Part shown: positions 44,301 through 54,449 of the stretch, one piece after another
Layout of the letters: the number at the start of each line of letters is the position of its first letter
Position numbering within the stretch: position 1 is the first letter of the stretch
NCBI RefSeq assembly: GCF_002865645.1
Contig: NW_020194559.1
Coordinates: 1,178,001-1,242,000 of the forward strand
DNA from: Hyaloscypha bicolor E
Taxonomy: Eukaryota; Ascomycota; Leotiomycetes; Helotiales; Hyaloscyphaceae
Length of the DNA stretch: 64,000 bases
Reading direction: 5' to 3'
The notes under the pieces: model-generated
What the model was told of the DNA's origin: nothing
Databases searched by the model: none
The model's input: the letters and a program-made list of their open reading frames with translations, nothing else
Made by a program: the position numbers and the translations under genes

Positions 44301-46726
44301 ATATTTTATTTGAGAGTTTTTAAAAATTATTTAATTATTATTTGATTTTATATATAAAAATCAGGTATTCTTATAAATAAATAAAGTAAAAACTACTTTT
44401 TAAAAGTTTAAGAAAATATTTATTTTGGCTTTAATTCTAGTATAGTTTAATTATAACTGAGAAATAATTCTCGAAATAAACTTTTTCGAATAAAATATAA
44501 ATAATATTCTTATATAAATTAATAAAAAAAAAGTCTTATAACTTTATATTTTTTTCTTGAAAAAAATAACTTTATAAAATATAATTATAAAATCTATAAT
44601 AAGAAAATACTTATAATTATTTATTATTTAAAGAAATAAATTATAAAACTAAAAAATATTTACTAGTTTAAAATCCAAATAAATTATAAAAATCTAAAGT
44701 ATTTTATAATAATATAGAAACTTACTAAATAGTAAATAAGGTAATTTTTAATTCTCTTATAATATAATTTTGAAATCTTATATATTTTAGGAAAGAATAA
44801 TAAATAAGTAAATATATTTTTAAAATAAGAATAGAACTTTTTTAATAAAAAAGAAAATAACTATTATTAGTCTAAAATATTATAAAAACTAGAAAGCTTT
44901 AATAATTTTTCTAAAGATATAATTCTTATAATATTAGTATAAATAAGAAAATGGATTAAAAAAAGCTTTATTTAGTTTTCTAAGCTTAGCTTAAAAAATA
45001 AAAAATAAAAAAGAAATACCTAGCTAGAAAACTAATAAAATATAGAGATTTAATTTATAAATATAAATTAGTAAAAAAAGTAAAAAAAAAGAAAACGGCA
45101 TTTCTTTTAAAATAAAAAGATCTTTCTATATTAGGCTTAAGAAGCTAAAAATAAAATAAAAGCTATAATAATAATAGATAAATAAAGTAATAAATAGGAA
45201 ATAATACCTAAGATATATTATAAAAGCTTTAGTATAATACTTAAAAGAAAAGCAAGCTATATTAGGCTATAATTAAAATAATATAAAAAAAGAAATAAAT
45301 GTTTTTTACTAATTTAAAAATTAAAATATTAATAAGGAAATATTTATTATTTTAATTAAAATAATTTCTTTTCTAGAAATAATAATAAATTCCCGATTTA
45401 GAAAAGCTTTATATAAAGCTAATTTAATAAACTTATAACTCGATTTAGTATAGCTATCTAGAATAGAATATTATAAATACCTTTTTTATATAATAATTCT
45501 TTTAGTTAAATATATTAAAATAAATATACTAGTTTATATAAAACTATAATATTTAAAAAGAAATATATAAAGAAACTATTATTAGAAGTTCCTAAAGCCT
45601 TTTTTATTTCGAATTAAATCTAATAAAAGATTTTAATTAATTTTATAATAGAACTTTTATTAAATAAAAAATATACTAATATAATAATATTATAAATTAT
45701 TTAGAAAAAGAAGTAATACTTGAGTCTATAATAAATATTATAATAAAAATAATAGTAAAATAGTTTATAAGAATTTATTATTACTAATATAAGTTTCCGA
45801 AAATAATAGTTTCTAATTATAGAAAATAATTTATAAAAGTATTATAGACTAGAATATATAAATTACTAGATATTATTTATTAATTATTTATAATATATTA
45901 TTCTAAAATAAATAGGTTTATAAAAAGAATAAACTAGATAATTAAAACTTTTCTTTATATTTTTATAAATTATAATTAAATAAACTAAATAACTTTCTTA
46001 TTATATACTAAATTAGTAATTAATAATCGGAATATTTTATTTATAGAAATTATATTAAGCTAATATAATTCTAGAATAAAATTAGTAAAAAATGCAAAGA
46101 ACTATTATTTATTTAAATAATAGATAATATTATATATAAGCTTTATAATATATAAGAATAAATATAAGCTATAATAATAATAGTTTAGTAATTTCAAAAG
46201 AAAATAATAAACTAAAAAAAAAACTAGGTTCCGGAATTTAAGATTAGAAATAAAGTTTAGTTTAATTTCTAGAATATTCGAATAAATAGGCTAATTAAAA
46301 AGCTTAATACGAAATATATTAAATATATAATAATTAAAGTAATAGAAAGCTATAGTTTTTAGTTTAATATTTTCCTAGAAATATATAATATATATTATAA
46401 TAAGCTTCTTTAACTAGTTATAATAAACCTATTACTAAGCTAGTTTTAATATAACTTATAGCTATAACTATAACTTATAAGTAATAAAAACAAGTATAAA
46501 ATTAAATGAATTTTTAATAAGAAATATATAAAATATAATTAGAAGCTCTTAAAAAAGCTATTTATAAAATAAAAGAATTATATATATTTTATATAGAAAT
46601 TATATTTTATATTTAAGGAAATAATAATATTAGAAGCTTAGAAAAAAGTTATTTAATAAAAAGAAGCTTTGCCTATATATTTATAAAGCTAATATTTATA
46701 AATAAGAAAAGAAATAATATAGTAAA

Positions 46727-46969
46727 TAAAAACCCGATTTATATATTTAGCTAAAAGCCTTTACTAAATTATATAATAAAGGCTCTGGCTTTTATTATAT
46801 AATATTTTTTTTGAGTAAATAAAGTAATTATATATTATTTAAAAAATATAAATATTTTAGGAAATATAGTTTTATTTCTTTTTATTTTTTTATTTTTTTT
46901 ATTTTTAAAAAATTCTATTTAGTTAATTAAACTACTAATCTTTTTTATATAATACTTTAGCCTATAATA
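46727..46969 (+). repeat. 3' LTR of the gypsy element, with internal insertion
   Basis: Same start and end as the copy at 41134-41307 but about 70 bp longer. A 26-base palindromic insert (AAGGCTCTGGCTTTTATTAT core) follows position 46778, and a T-rich tract with ATTTTTTT runs lies near 46880-46910. Both are absent from the 5' LTR. Confidence 0.75.
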
Positions 46970-47548
46970 AAAGTACTTTTTAGGTTTAAAAGTAATAAAT
47001 ATAAAAGTAGTTAATAAAGCAAATATTAAAAGAACTAATATAGCTAAATTATTATCTAATAAATTAGAAAGAAATAAAAGCTCTAATTAGTTATTTAATA
47101 AATCAGAAAAATTAAATAAATCTTTAAAAATAGCTATAATAATAATTAAAATAAAGTAAAAAATATAAAGTATTTTTCTAATTAATTAGGATTAGAGTTT
47201 AGAATTAAATATATATAAAAAGATATATATTAGGGCTAATTACTCTTTTTTTACTTGCTATTAATTAGTGAACTCGCCTATTTTTATAAGCATTTAGAGG
47301 CATTTAGTACCTATTAAGCTATATAAGCCTATATTAAGCCTTTAGGGCATTTTTAGTAAGCTTATAAGGGCTTATAGGAAACTAGAACTAGTTATAGAGA
47401 AATTAAAGTAAGATATTATAGGGGATTTAGTAGCCTTTATAAAATAATACCTTATATTCCCGATATCTTATATTATTATTTTTGTATTAGAGTCCTAACT
47501 AGTTATTCTATATATTTAGCTAATAGTATAGCGGATATACTACTGTAT

Positions 47549-47771
47549 TGTGGTGGGGATTTTATTTCCTGGGTCACGTGGTTTTGTCATGTGACCTCCG
47601 GACTTCCGTATAGTCCGCAGTCCGCTTATATTACCCCTCTCTCCTTCTTAGTTCTTAGAAATCAACCAACCTTCACTCTCTAATTCCAGGTCTCACTCGT
47701 ACGCTGTGATCCCACACTGTGGAAGCCCATTCTACACTCTATATTACTCCGTGTTTTATATCCCCATTACA
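47549..47771. mobile_element. Solo LTR, 223 bp, not RIP-mutated
   Basis: It starts TGTGGTGGGGATTTTATTTC and ends TCCCCATTACA (TG...CA), with short terminal inverted complementarity (GGTGGGGA / TCCCCATTAC). It is flanked by GTAT at 47545-47548 and 47772-47775, which fits a target-site duplication of 4-5 bp. Base composition is ordinary, with many CpA steps intact, in sharp contrast to the sequence on its left. No internal region is present, so it is a solo LTR produced by LTR-LTR recombination, or a short non-autonomous element. Confidence 0.7.
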
Positions 47772-47775
47772 GTAT

Positions 47776-48400
47776 TACTAATATTTCAGCGTGAATAATT
47801 GAATAGTATTGAAAATTTAGGAATTGCAGTTACTTTAATCTGAGTTAATCTCTTATAAAGAATAGACTAGTTACAGTAACCTCTTTCTCAAGTTCTTTCT
47901 CAGCTCCTTCCTCAATGCCTTTCCCAACTCCTTTTTCAACTCCTTTCCCAACCCCATCCCCGCCCATATCTTCCTCGGTCCCTTCCCAAGCTATTTCCTA
48001 GGCTACTTCCTCCACAACCCCCTTTTCGACCCATCTTCCTTCATCCATTTCCTCCATCCTATCAGTCCAATTTTCAATGCCATTTTCCTTAACCATCGCG
48101 TGGCTTTCACTCCGTACCAAAAAGAAGAAACATCTATACCCTACCTTAGACCGGCTCCGATAGCTTATTTTGTTCGATGCGCTTACCAGATCCAAGGGGG
48201 GGGGTAACGCCAATCCCTACGCTGATCCGGTCGACTCCGAACCCGAATACCAGGGACAGGTAAGCGAAATGAGTAAACCCACACGAAAGTCAGACTAGCT
48301 AATCATGGCTCAAGAAACCCAAGTCTGGGCTCCCCGGAGTATGGAATCACGGTACAGGTTAGGTTAGGTTAGGCTATAAAGGACATAACAAAAGAAACAT
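47776..48400. other. Pyrimidine-rich intergenic with degenerate CAACTCCTTTCC units
   Basis: About 47890-48060 has repeated CTCCTT/CCCAACTCC units. On the minus strand this reads as Glu/Lys/Gly-rich text without a start or homologue. A run of nine G lies at 48196-48204. Three TTAGG units (AGGTTAGGTTAGGTTAGG) lie at about 48357-48374. No gene is supported. Confidence 0.55.
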
Positions 48401-50329
48401 TTATCGGATCTGGATCTCCTCGAACCTTGCCCTTCTGTTTTCGCACAGCTCCTTAGCCTCACCCTCCATGAGCCCAGGGATATTACATGTCCCAATAAGG
48501 ATATAGTAGTCTTCCTGCTTTCGTAAAATCACTGGGACTTTGCAGCCATTTAGAATAGCTACTATATCGCCAGGACGTGAGAACCTAGGTGCCATACCTA
48601 AGTATCCACCCTCAACCTCTATAAAGCGGAAATACTCTTGAACAGCTTCATTTGCTATTTGTATTCTTTTCATTTCTCTGTCCACATACTCCTGGCTCAA
48701 AAATTTGTCCAAAAATTCTTGCCTCTCGAAACTTTGACCAGGGAAGAAAATATTGAAGAAAGCGTCGGAAAATGTGTCGAATAATTCCAAATTTGCTTGT
48801 AGAGATTGTTTGGTACCCGGTGGGGGGTGTCGAAGACACCGAAGAAAGCCAATAGCCAGTCTTACAATTGGCTCTCCAAAGACGACGGTAGAGTTTTTGT
48901 CGCTTTCTTTTTCTTTGACCATGTTCGTGACCAATTCAAATATAGCTTTCAATGGGTGGATCCCTCTCGCTTGAGAAGGAGCACGCCGAACAAAATCTTG
49001 AGTAAACCCCAATAGTTGTGCAGCAAGGGAATGAACGACCTCATGGACTTTGACGACTGGCGGACCCAAAAGGCTTGAAATATGCAGTGCCGAATCGGTG
49101 AATGCCGGAGTTTGGATTGTATGGAATACGTTCTGATCTGCGTGGCCTAATCTAAAGCACCACGACCCATGCCCCCCCTTCTGTGAAATGAATTGGAAGT
49201 TTGGGGCCCACGATGGCAAATTCTCGAAAGCACCCCCTCGATCGAAAGTTCCGACACCGGCGTATAATAGACAGTCCAATTTGTTGGAATCCTTTATCCA
49301 AGTATCCACAAGGTCATATAAGACTGAACAGAGATCTTTCCGGTAGTCTGGGACAATAGCAAAGTCTTGGAGGCCAAGGAGTCCGTAAATATGATCCCGT
49401 GGATCAGTAGCACAGAGCGTAGATGATAAAAAGAAAATATCCCAAGAGTCCCCCGGGTCCTTTGTTTTGTATAACTTCACTCTAAGCATTGGCCCAATAT
49501 TAACCTGATTGTAGCTTAATATGAACCAAATCCAGTGGCCTAAAAAGCTCTGCCTTTTTAGGCTGCCGCTCAAGATCCATTTTCTGGTAGAATTAAACCA
49601 GCTGCTTGCTTGATCCAACTCCTCATATGTTAGAGATGTGGATCCATGTATCAAGAGAATTCGTTTCCCTAATACTAGCTCCTGAAATATCCAGACGCGC
49701 TGCCAGTACGGAAGTCCAAAGAAATTTCGAGTCGCCTTCCAGGGTCCTGGAAACGCATCCCAGGGTGCCTCATCCCCAGTCTCTTTGGGTTCAGCGTACC
49801 AAGTAGGGTAGCTTTTCAACCACTCAAAACTAGCCTCTGGGCTACTTAATTCCCTTGTTTCCTTCGCTATCGTTTTAAGAGCCTTAAGAGCGACGTCGAT
49901 CTCATCGATTCTATGGCCAAGCCATGAGAGGACTAATTCTGCTTTCGCATATATATCTCTCATGAGATTAACTTGGCTACTTCGTTCTTCCGGATCTTTT
50001 TGGTTGATGCAAATAGCGTCCGCCCAAATTCGGAAGAGCCCTGGGTTTCGATCGGGGAAAGCGTTACACCAGTGAGCCTTCACATGCTTTAAAGCAGCCG
50101 CCAAGTTTGTCGTAACCGGAAAGATTTCATTATTAAGAATAATGTCTTTAGTAACTTTTGGGTCGCCCCATACGTAAGAAAGCGCTGCGAACTCCACATT
50201 GTCCTCGAGCGACGAGACGCTTAGTTTGCACTTGACCTTCTCGCTGCCACCGATAGAGATGATCTCAATGAGGCGGATTTGAGAGCGCCGCTGGTCTAGC
50301 GGTTGATATATAGTTTGCATCGACTCCAT
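48401..50329 (-). CDS. HET-domain protein (heterokaryon incompatibility), intact
   Basis: An intron-free frame of 642 aa from ATG 50329 to TGA 48401. The HET domain occupies about residues 45-215, with FAALSYVWGDPKVTKDI, LFRIWADAICINQKDPEERSSQV, then MRDIYAKAELVLSWLG and PYWQRVWIFQELVLG. The C-terminal half carries the usual family blocks ATDPRDHIYGLLGL and LPSWAPNF, and ends with GDIVAILNGCKVPVILRK plus YYILIGTC. Length and block order are normal for fungal HET proteins, so the gene is likely functional. HET proteins trigger programmed cell death after non-self recognition, usually with a partner not visible here. It lies in a small normal-composition island between two A+T-rich blocks, and its own sequence shows no RIP-like damage. 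Confidence 0.88.
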   Translation of the reverse strand: MESMQTIYQPLDQRRSQIRLIEIISIGGSEKVKCKLSVSSLEDNVEFAALSYVWGDPKVTKDIILNNEIFPVTTNLAAALKHVKAHWCNAFPDRNPGLFRIWADAICINQKDPEERSSQVNLMRDIYAKAELVLSWLGHRIDEIDVALKALKTIAKETRELSSPEASFEWLKSYPTWYAEPKETGDEAPWDAFPGPWKATRNFFGLPYWQRVWIFQELVLGKRILLIHGSTSLTYEELDQASSWFNSTRKWILSGSLKRQSFLGHWIWFILSYNQVNIGPMLRVKLYKTKDPGDSWDIFFLSSTLCATDPRDHIYGLLGLQDFAIVPDYRKDLCSVLYDLVDTWIKDSNKLDCLLYAGVGTFDRGGAFENLPSWAPNFQFISQKGGHGSWCFRLGHADQNVFHTIQTPAFTDSALHISSLLGPPVVKVHEVVHSLAAQLLGFTQDFVRRAPSQARGIHPLKAIFELVTNMVKEKESDKNSTVVFGEPIVRLAIGFLRCLRHPPPGTKQSLQANLELFDTFSDAFFNIFFPGQSFERQEFLDKFLSQEYVDREMKRIQIANEAVQEYFRFIEVEGGYLGMAPRFSRPGDIVAILNGCKVPVILRKQEDYYILIGTCNIPGLMEGEAKELCENRRARFEEIQIR

Positions 50330-51035
50330 GCTGTGGTAGCAGGCAGATTAAATATCCTCAAGGGTCTAAAACTAACAAATCAGAATGTCAGAACTGAGCA
50401 ATGTTGATATTTGATTGGCTCAGGGATTATACCTTGTCGACGCCTGATACCAGAGGCTCTCGGGGTCGCGAGACCAATATCGGACGAAGGAGAAAGGCTG
50501 CTCGTCGTCAAGGCAAGACAAGTGTCCCGGTGTCCGGCAAGGGCAAGGAATATCGTAACCGGAAGTCGTAAAAGACCTTCGCAAGTTTTAAGACTTGGCG
50601 TGTTGGGAATAAGACAGGAGAAATCTCTGACTTTTGATAGGGCTTTGGGAAGGCTGTATCGCGGTTGGGGAGGCTCGGGTTCTGTCAGATAAAAAGGAGG
50701 AATTGATTAAAGAGCTGAAAAGTGGGCAGAGCTGAGACTAAATGCACTGATGGCTGCTGCGCCCCTTCCGGAGCACCGCTCGGTCGTTGGTAGCGGCTGG
50801 AGTCGATAGTGTCGAGGTCGTGGTTCAACGGAGGGAGGCTAGATGTAGAAAGAGGAAATAGCCGCTATCGACAAGAATGGAGGATAAAGGGAGGGAGATG
50901 GGGTAACACATCCAGACAACCCAGCAGGTAGTAGAAGCAGCTCCTTACACGCTAGCCTCGTCGGCAGCGGTCGCTAATAATGCTAGCCCCTCACGTGTCC
51001 GGTAAGTTATGTACAAGTTAAGTTTCGCTAAACCT
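50330..51035. promoter_or_regulatory. Upstream region of the intact HET gene
   Basis: About 700 bp of normal-composition DNA upstream of the HET start, ending abruptly at the second A+T-rich block. A 93-codon open frame at 50411 on the plus strand has no motif. No individual element can be named. Confidence 0.4.
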
Positions 51036-52442
51036 AAAAAGTCGGGGTTTGCAAAGAACTCGCTTTTGCTAATATCTGTTTTACTATACTAGCTTAGGGG
51101 TATTCGATACTAGAAAAACTAATATTTTAAAGAAATATTAATAGTCGGTTTCTCTTCTTTATCCGCTTTACTAATAGTCAGGGAAATCAAGTATTTTATT
51201 AGGGAAATCCGAGGCTAGTAAAATATCCCGAAAAATACAACTTTTTATTATATATTTAGTTTCTTTTATTATAATTAATATCCTATATTTCATTTAATAT
51301 ATCCGGAATTCCTCTTATTAATTTATTTTATATTAGATAATTCTTTCTTAATTACTACTATTACTTATATAAAACCAAGTTTAATTATAATTAAGCTTTT
51401 AATATTATATACTTTTAGGTTATAAATAATTTTATAGAAATTTTAGCTTTATTTACTAAAATATATTATATTAAGAAAGAAGTATTAAAAAAGCTAATAT
51501 TATAATTTAAGAATAAAAAGCGAAATATAAATAATTTATATAATTTAGATAATAAAAATAATAAGATTTTAAATAAAATATATAAAAAAAGAATTAAATA
51601 ATATTATTATAAATAATAAAAGTAAAAGATTAAAATAATATATAATATAATACTTTTAGCTATTACTTTCCTTTATTTTATATATCTTTAGGTTTTTTAT
51701 TCTAAATTTAATTAGTTATTATTAGAAATAAAACTTTCTTTAATAATTTATTAACTAGTTATATAATTATAAAATATTTTGAATTATTAAGGTAAAGCTA
51801 GTTATTTATATATAACTTTATTCTTATATTAGATTAAAAGTTAAATAGTAATTTAATAATTATTATATTATTCTTTAAAAGTATAAAATTATAAAAGCTA
51901 AAAATATTATTAATATAAATAAATTAGAAGCTTGAATTAAGGCTCTAATAAAAAATATTAAAAAAATATTATTATAAGCTAGCTCTTTATATAAAGAAAA
52001 GTAATAGTTTTAATATAAGAAAAAATAACTAAAGAAAGAAAACGAGAATTTTATTCTTATATAAGCTAAATATTATATACTTTTATAATTATAATAATAA
52101 AGGTTATATAATTAAATTATATAATTGAATTCAAATTATATATCTAATCTATTATATTATTTTCCTTTCTATAAAGCTAGAGGTCTATTTGTTTTTAAAG
52201 TTACTAGAATTAAGTTTCTCTAGAATTTTATTAATTTAATATATTTTTAAAATATTAATCTTTATTATATAACTTCTAGAATTAGCTTCTAATTTAATTA
52301 GTATTAAATATATATAATTCTGTATTTAATAGCTCATATTACTATAATATAAATAAAGACTCTTTTTTTTATAAGCTTTAGTTATATTTTTTAAAACCCG
52401 TTTTATATATATTTTTAAAGCAGTTTCTTAATTTATAATTAT

Positions 52443-52547
52443 ATTATATAATATAATATAGCAGACTATACTTATTAAAAATCATGTTATTTTAGTAATT
52501 TTAAGGTTTAGGTTATATAGTAAAGGCTATAGCCTTTTATATATAAC
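52443..52547. repeat. Direct repeat copy 1 (105 bp) ending in a 36-bp palindrome
   Basis: It shares CTATACTTATTAAAAATCAT and the following sequence with copy 2 at 53883-53987. Each ends in a palindrome built around AAAGGCTATAGCC (here 52512-52547). The two copies flank the tandem array and the hAT fragment, 1.44 kb apart. Confidence 0.65.
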
Positions 52548-52619
52548 TAGTATAGGCTCTAATAAATTATTAATTAAAATTATTAATTAGTAATTATTAT
52601 TAGCTAAGCGATTAATAAA

Positions 52620-53335
52620 TAATTAATATTAATAATTATTATTAATAAAAGTGGGCCCAGTTATTAAACGAGCTCTATTACGGCTTTCTAGTTTAATTAT
52701 AAACCGATTAGTATTAAAATTAGTATAAAAGTATACTATTATTATTATATTATTAGACCTTTTAACTTTTTATTTAATAGTCTATTATATAATATAGACT
52801 AGCTAGTATTTAATCCAGTTATTAATAATTCCATTAATAAAAGTAGGCCTAGCTAGCTATTAAGCAAGCCCTATTACCTTAATAATTCTATTAATAAAAG
52901 TGGGCCTAGCTAGCTAATAAGCCCTATTATATAAATATCTCGCTTTCTAGTTTAATTATAAACCGATTAGTATTAAGATTAGTATAAAAGTAAACTATTA
53001 TTACTATATTATTAGACTTTTTAATTTTCTATTTAATAGTCTATTATATAATATAGACTAGCTAGTATTTAATCTAGTTATTAATAATTCTATTAATAAA
53101 AGTAGGCCTAGCTAGCCCTTAAGCGAGCCCTATTACCTTAATAATACTATTAATAAAAGTGGGCCTAGCTAGCTATTAAGTAAGTTCTATTATATAAATA
53201 TTTCGCTTTCTAATTTAATTATAAACTAATTAGTATAAAGATTAATATAAAAGTAAATTATTATAAATATACTATTATACTTTCTATTTAATAGTCTATT
53301 ATATAATATAAACTAGCTAGTATTTAATATATAAA
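52620..53335. repeat. Tandem array, about 2.7 copies of a ~262-bp unit
   Basis: The landmark GCTTTCTAGTTTAATTATAA occurs at about 52683, 52942 and (one change) 53204, giving a period of about 260-262 bp. Each unit also carries GTCTATTATATAATATAGAC, a 20-base palindrome, and GTGGGCCTAGCTAGC. Copies differ mainly by C/T and G/A, consistent with RIP acting on tandem duplicates. The array lies just upstream of the hAT transposase start and may be its subterminal or promoter repeats. Confidence 0.8.
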
Positions 53336-53440
53336 ACTAAGATTTATATTGTTATTTCTTTTAAAAAAGATTAAACTTTTTATACTTTCTTTTATTCTTT
53401 TTTTAATATATAATAGTACTTTATTTTCTATTATTTAAAT

Positions 53441-53884
53441 ATAGCTTCTAAATCTGCCTTATTAATCTATTAAGCCTCTACTAATATAAACTCGACTTAA
53501 TCCAAATCTAATTCTAAATAAAAAGAACTTATAAGAACTATTTGGGCTTATACTTGTCTCGGGTATTTAGATATAAGAGAACTACTCAAATACTATTATT
53601 ATTTTTCTTATAAAAAGAAAAATCTATTAAATATTTATTTGATTTTAGTCTTTATTAATTAATATAATTATCTCAAGTTAGTATATAATATTATTATTAA
53701 GAACAAATCGGAAATTAGTCTACTTTAATTAAAAGTAATTAACTAGCTATAATAGCTTTATTTATAAGTAAATTTATCTGGCTAAATAACTAAAATTAAT
53801 ATATATATCTTTTAATAATATCTTAATAGGGTAGTAATTTATAAAGCTTTAATTTTATTAATTATTATTTATAATCTATTTTTT
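53441..53884 (+). mobile_element. hAT transposase N-terminal fragment (BED-finger type), RIP-degraded
   Basis: The frame begins at 53441 with ATA where ATG is expected, reading ASKSALLI-QASTNI. TIWAYT follows, then a degenerate zinc-finger-like segment with Tyr where Cys would sit. Next comes QQYLNRVVIYKALILLIIIYNLFF, matching the fungal hAT text LNKEVIDEALISLIVVRNLPF. The match stops at 53884, where direct repeat copy 2 begins, so the transposase was cut by another insertion. The rest of it is not found in the window. Confidence 0.55.
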
Positions 53885-53987
53885 TGAGTAATATAGTATA
53901 ATAGGCTATACTTATTAAAAATTATATTATTTTAGCGGTTTTGAGATTTAAATTATATAATAAAGGCTATAGCCTTTAATATATAAC
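53883..53987. repeat. Direct repeat copy 2 (105 bp) ending in the 36-bp palindrome
   Basis: Partner of 52443-52547, with differences mostly C/T and G/A. The palindrome is at 53952-53987. It begins exactly where the hAT transposase text stops. Confidence 0.65.
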
Positions 53988-54449
53988 TTACGGAAATTAT
54001 ATAAGAAAGCTAGTTTTTCTATAGACTTAAAAAATAATTCTTTATAAGTATTTAATTAATTAAGTTTTTATATACTATATATTATTTATATTTTTGATTT
54101 ATTATTTTATTATTAAATTATGTTTTATATTCTAATATACTTTATATAAGTTTTTGTTTTATTATAATTTCTCTCTTATATATTTTATAATAAGTAATAT
54201 AGGGAAAATAGAAACTTTATAATTAAGGTAATACTTTTATAAAGTTCTAAGAAGTATTTATAAGGCGGATTATTAGCTTAGTAAGTTAGGAAAGAAAAGG
54301 GCTATTATAATACCTTAAGCCTAAAGCTAAAATATTAAGAATATATATATATTAATTTTAGTATCTTATATTAATTTTTAATATATCTAGTAACTTGAAT
54401 ATAGGTTAGCTATAAGATAAAGTTACTAGTATAATATATAGAAGTAATA

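Larger units (their letters stand above)
41134..46969 (+). mobile_element. Ty3/gypsy retrotransposon, chromovirus-like, RIP-degraded
   Basis: A 5.8-kb element with direct LTRs at both ends and pol text in sense orientation. The reverse transcriptase active site appears near 44015-44050 as YIYINNILVY (YxDD changed to YxNN). It is followed by KYKFEIELIKYLGFIIEAGKD and LIKIKAILN-KAPKLIKDI-SFLEFINFY, the standard RT thumb. RNase H-type text is at about 44440-44800. Integrase text follows (about 45100-46200), then GPY-like and chromodomain-like text (IFNKKYIKYN to FKEIIILEA) at about 46500-46650. The gag region (about 41900-43000) is only vaguely readable. Dozens of stops make it dead. The order RT-RNaseH-IN assigns it to Ty3/gypsy, and the chromodomain-like end to chromoviruses (moderate confidence). 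Confidence 0.8.
39770..47544. repeat. A+T-rich RIP-like block 1
   Basis: About 7.8 kb in which G and C nearly vanish. TpA steps abound while CpA, CpG and TpG are rare. Retroelement protein text is recognisable only if Gln/Trp stops and Asp-to-Asn or Gly-to-Arg/Lys changes are undone, as expected from C-to-T on both strands. It holds the transposase stub and the gypsy element below. The stretches 40100-41130 and 46970-47540 hold no text I can assign. Confidence 0.85.

Noticed and set aside
39770..47544. Mitochondrial insertion or centromere as the reason for the A+T-rich block
   Set aside because: Gypsy pol blocks and paired LTRs are readable inside it, and changes are of the C-to-T/G-to-A type, so RIP of repeats explains it. 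A centromere cannot be excluded but nothing specific supports it.
48357..48374. Telomere-like TTAGG repeats, possible interstitial telomere
   Set aside because: Only three units, and pentamer rather than the TTAGGG hexamer usual in filamentous fungi; chance is enough.
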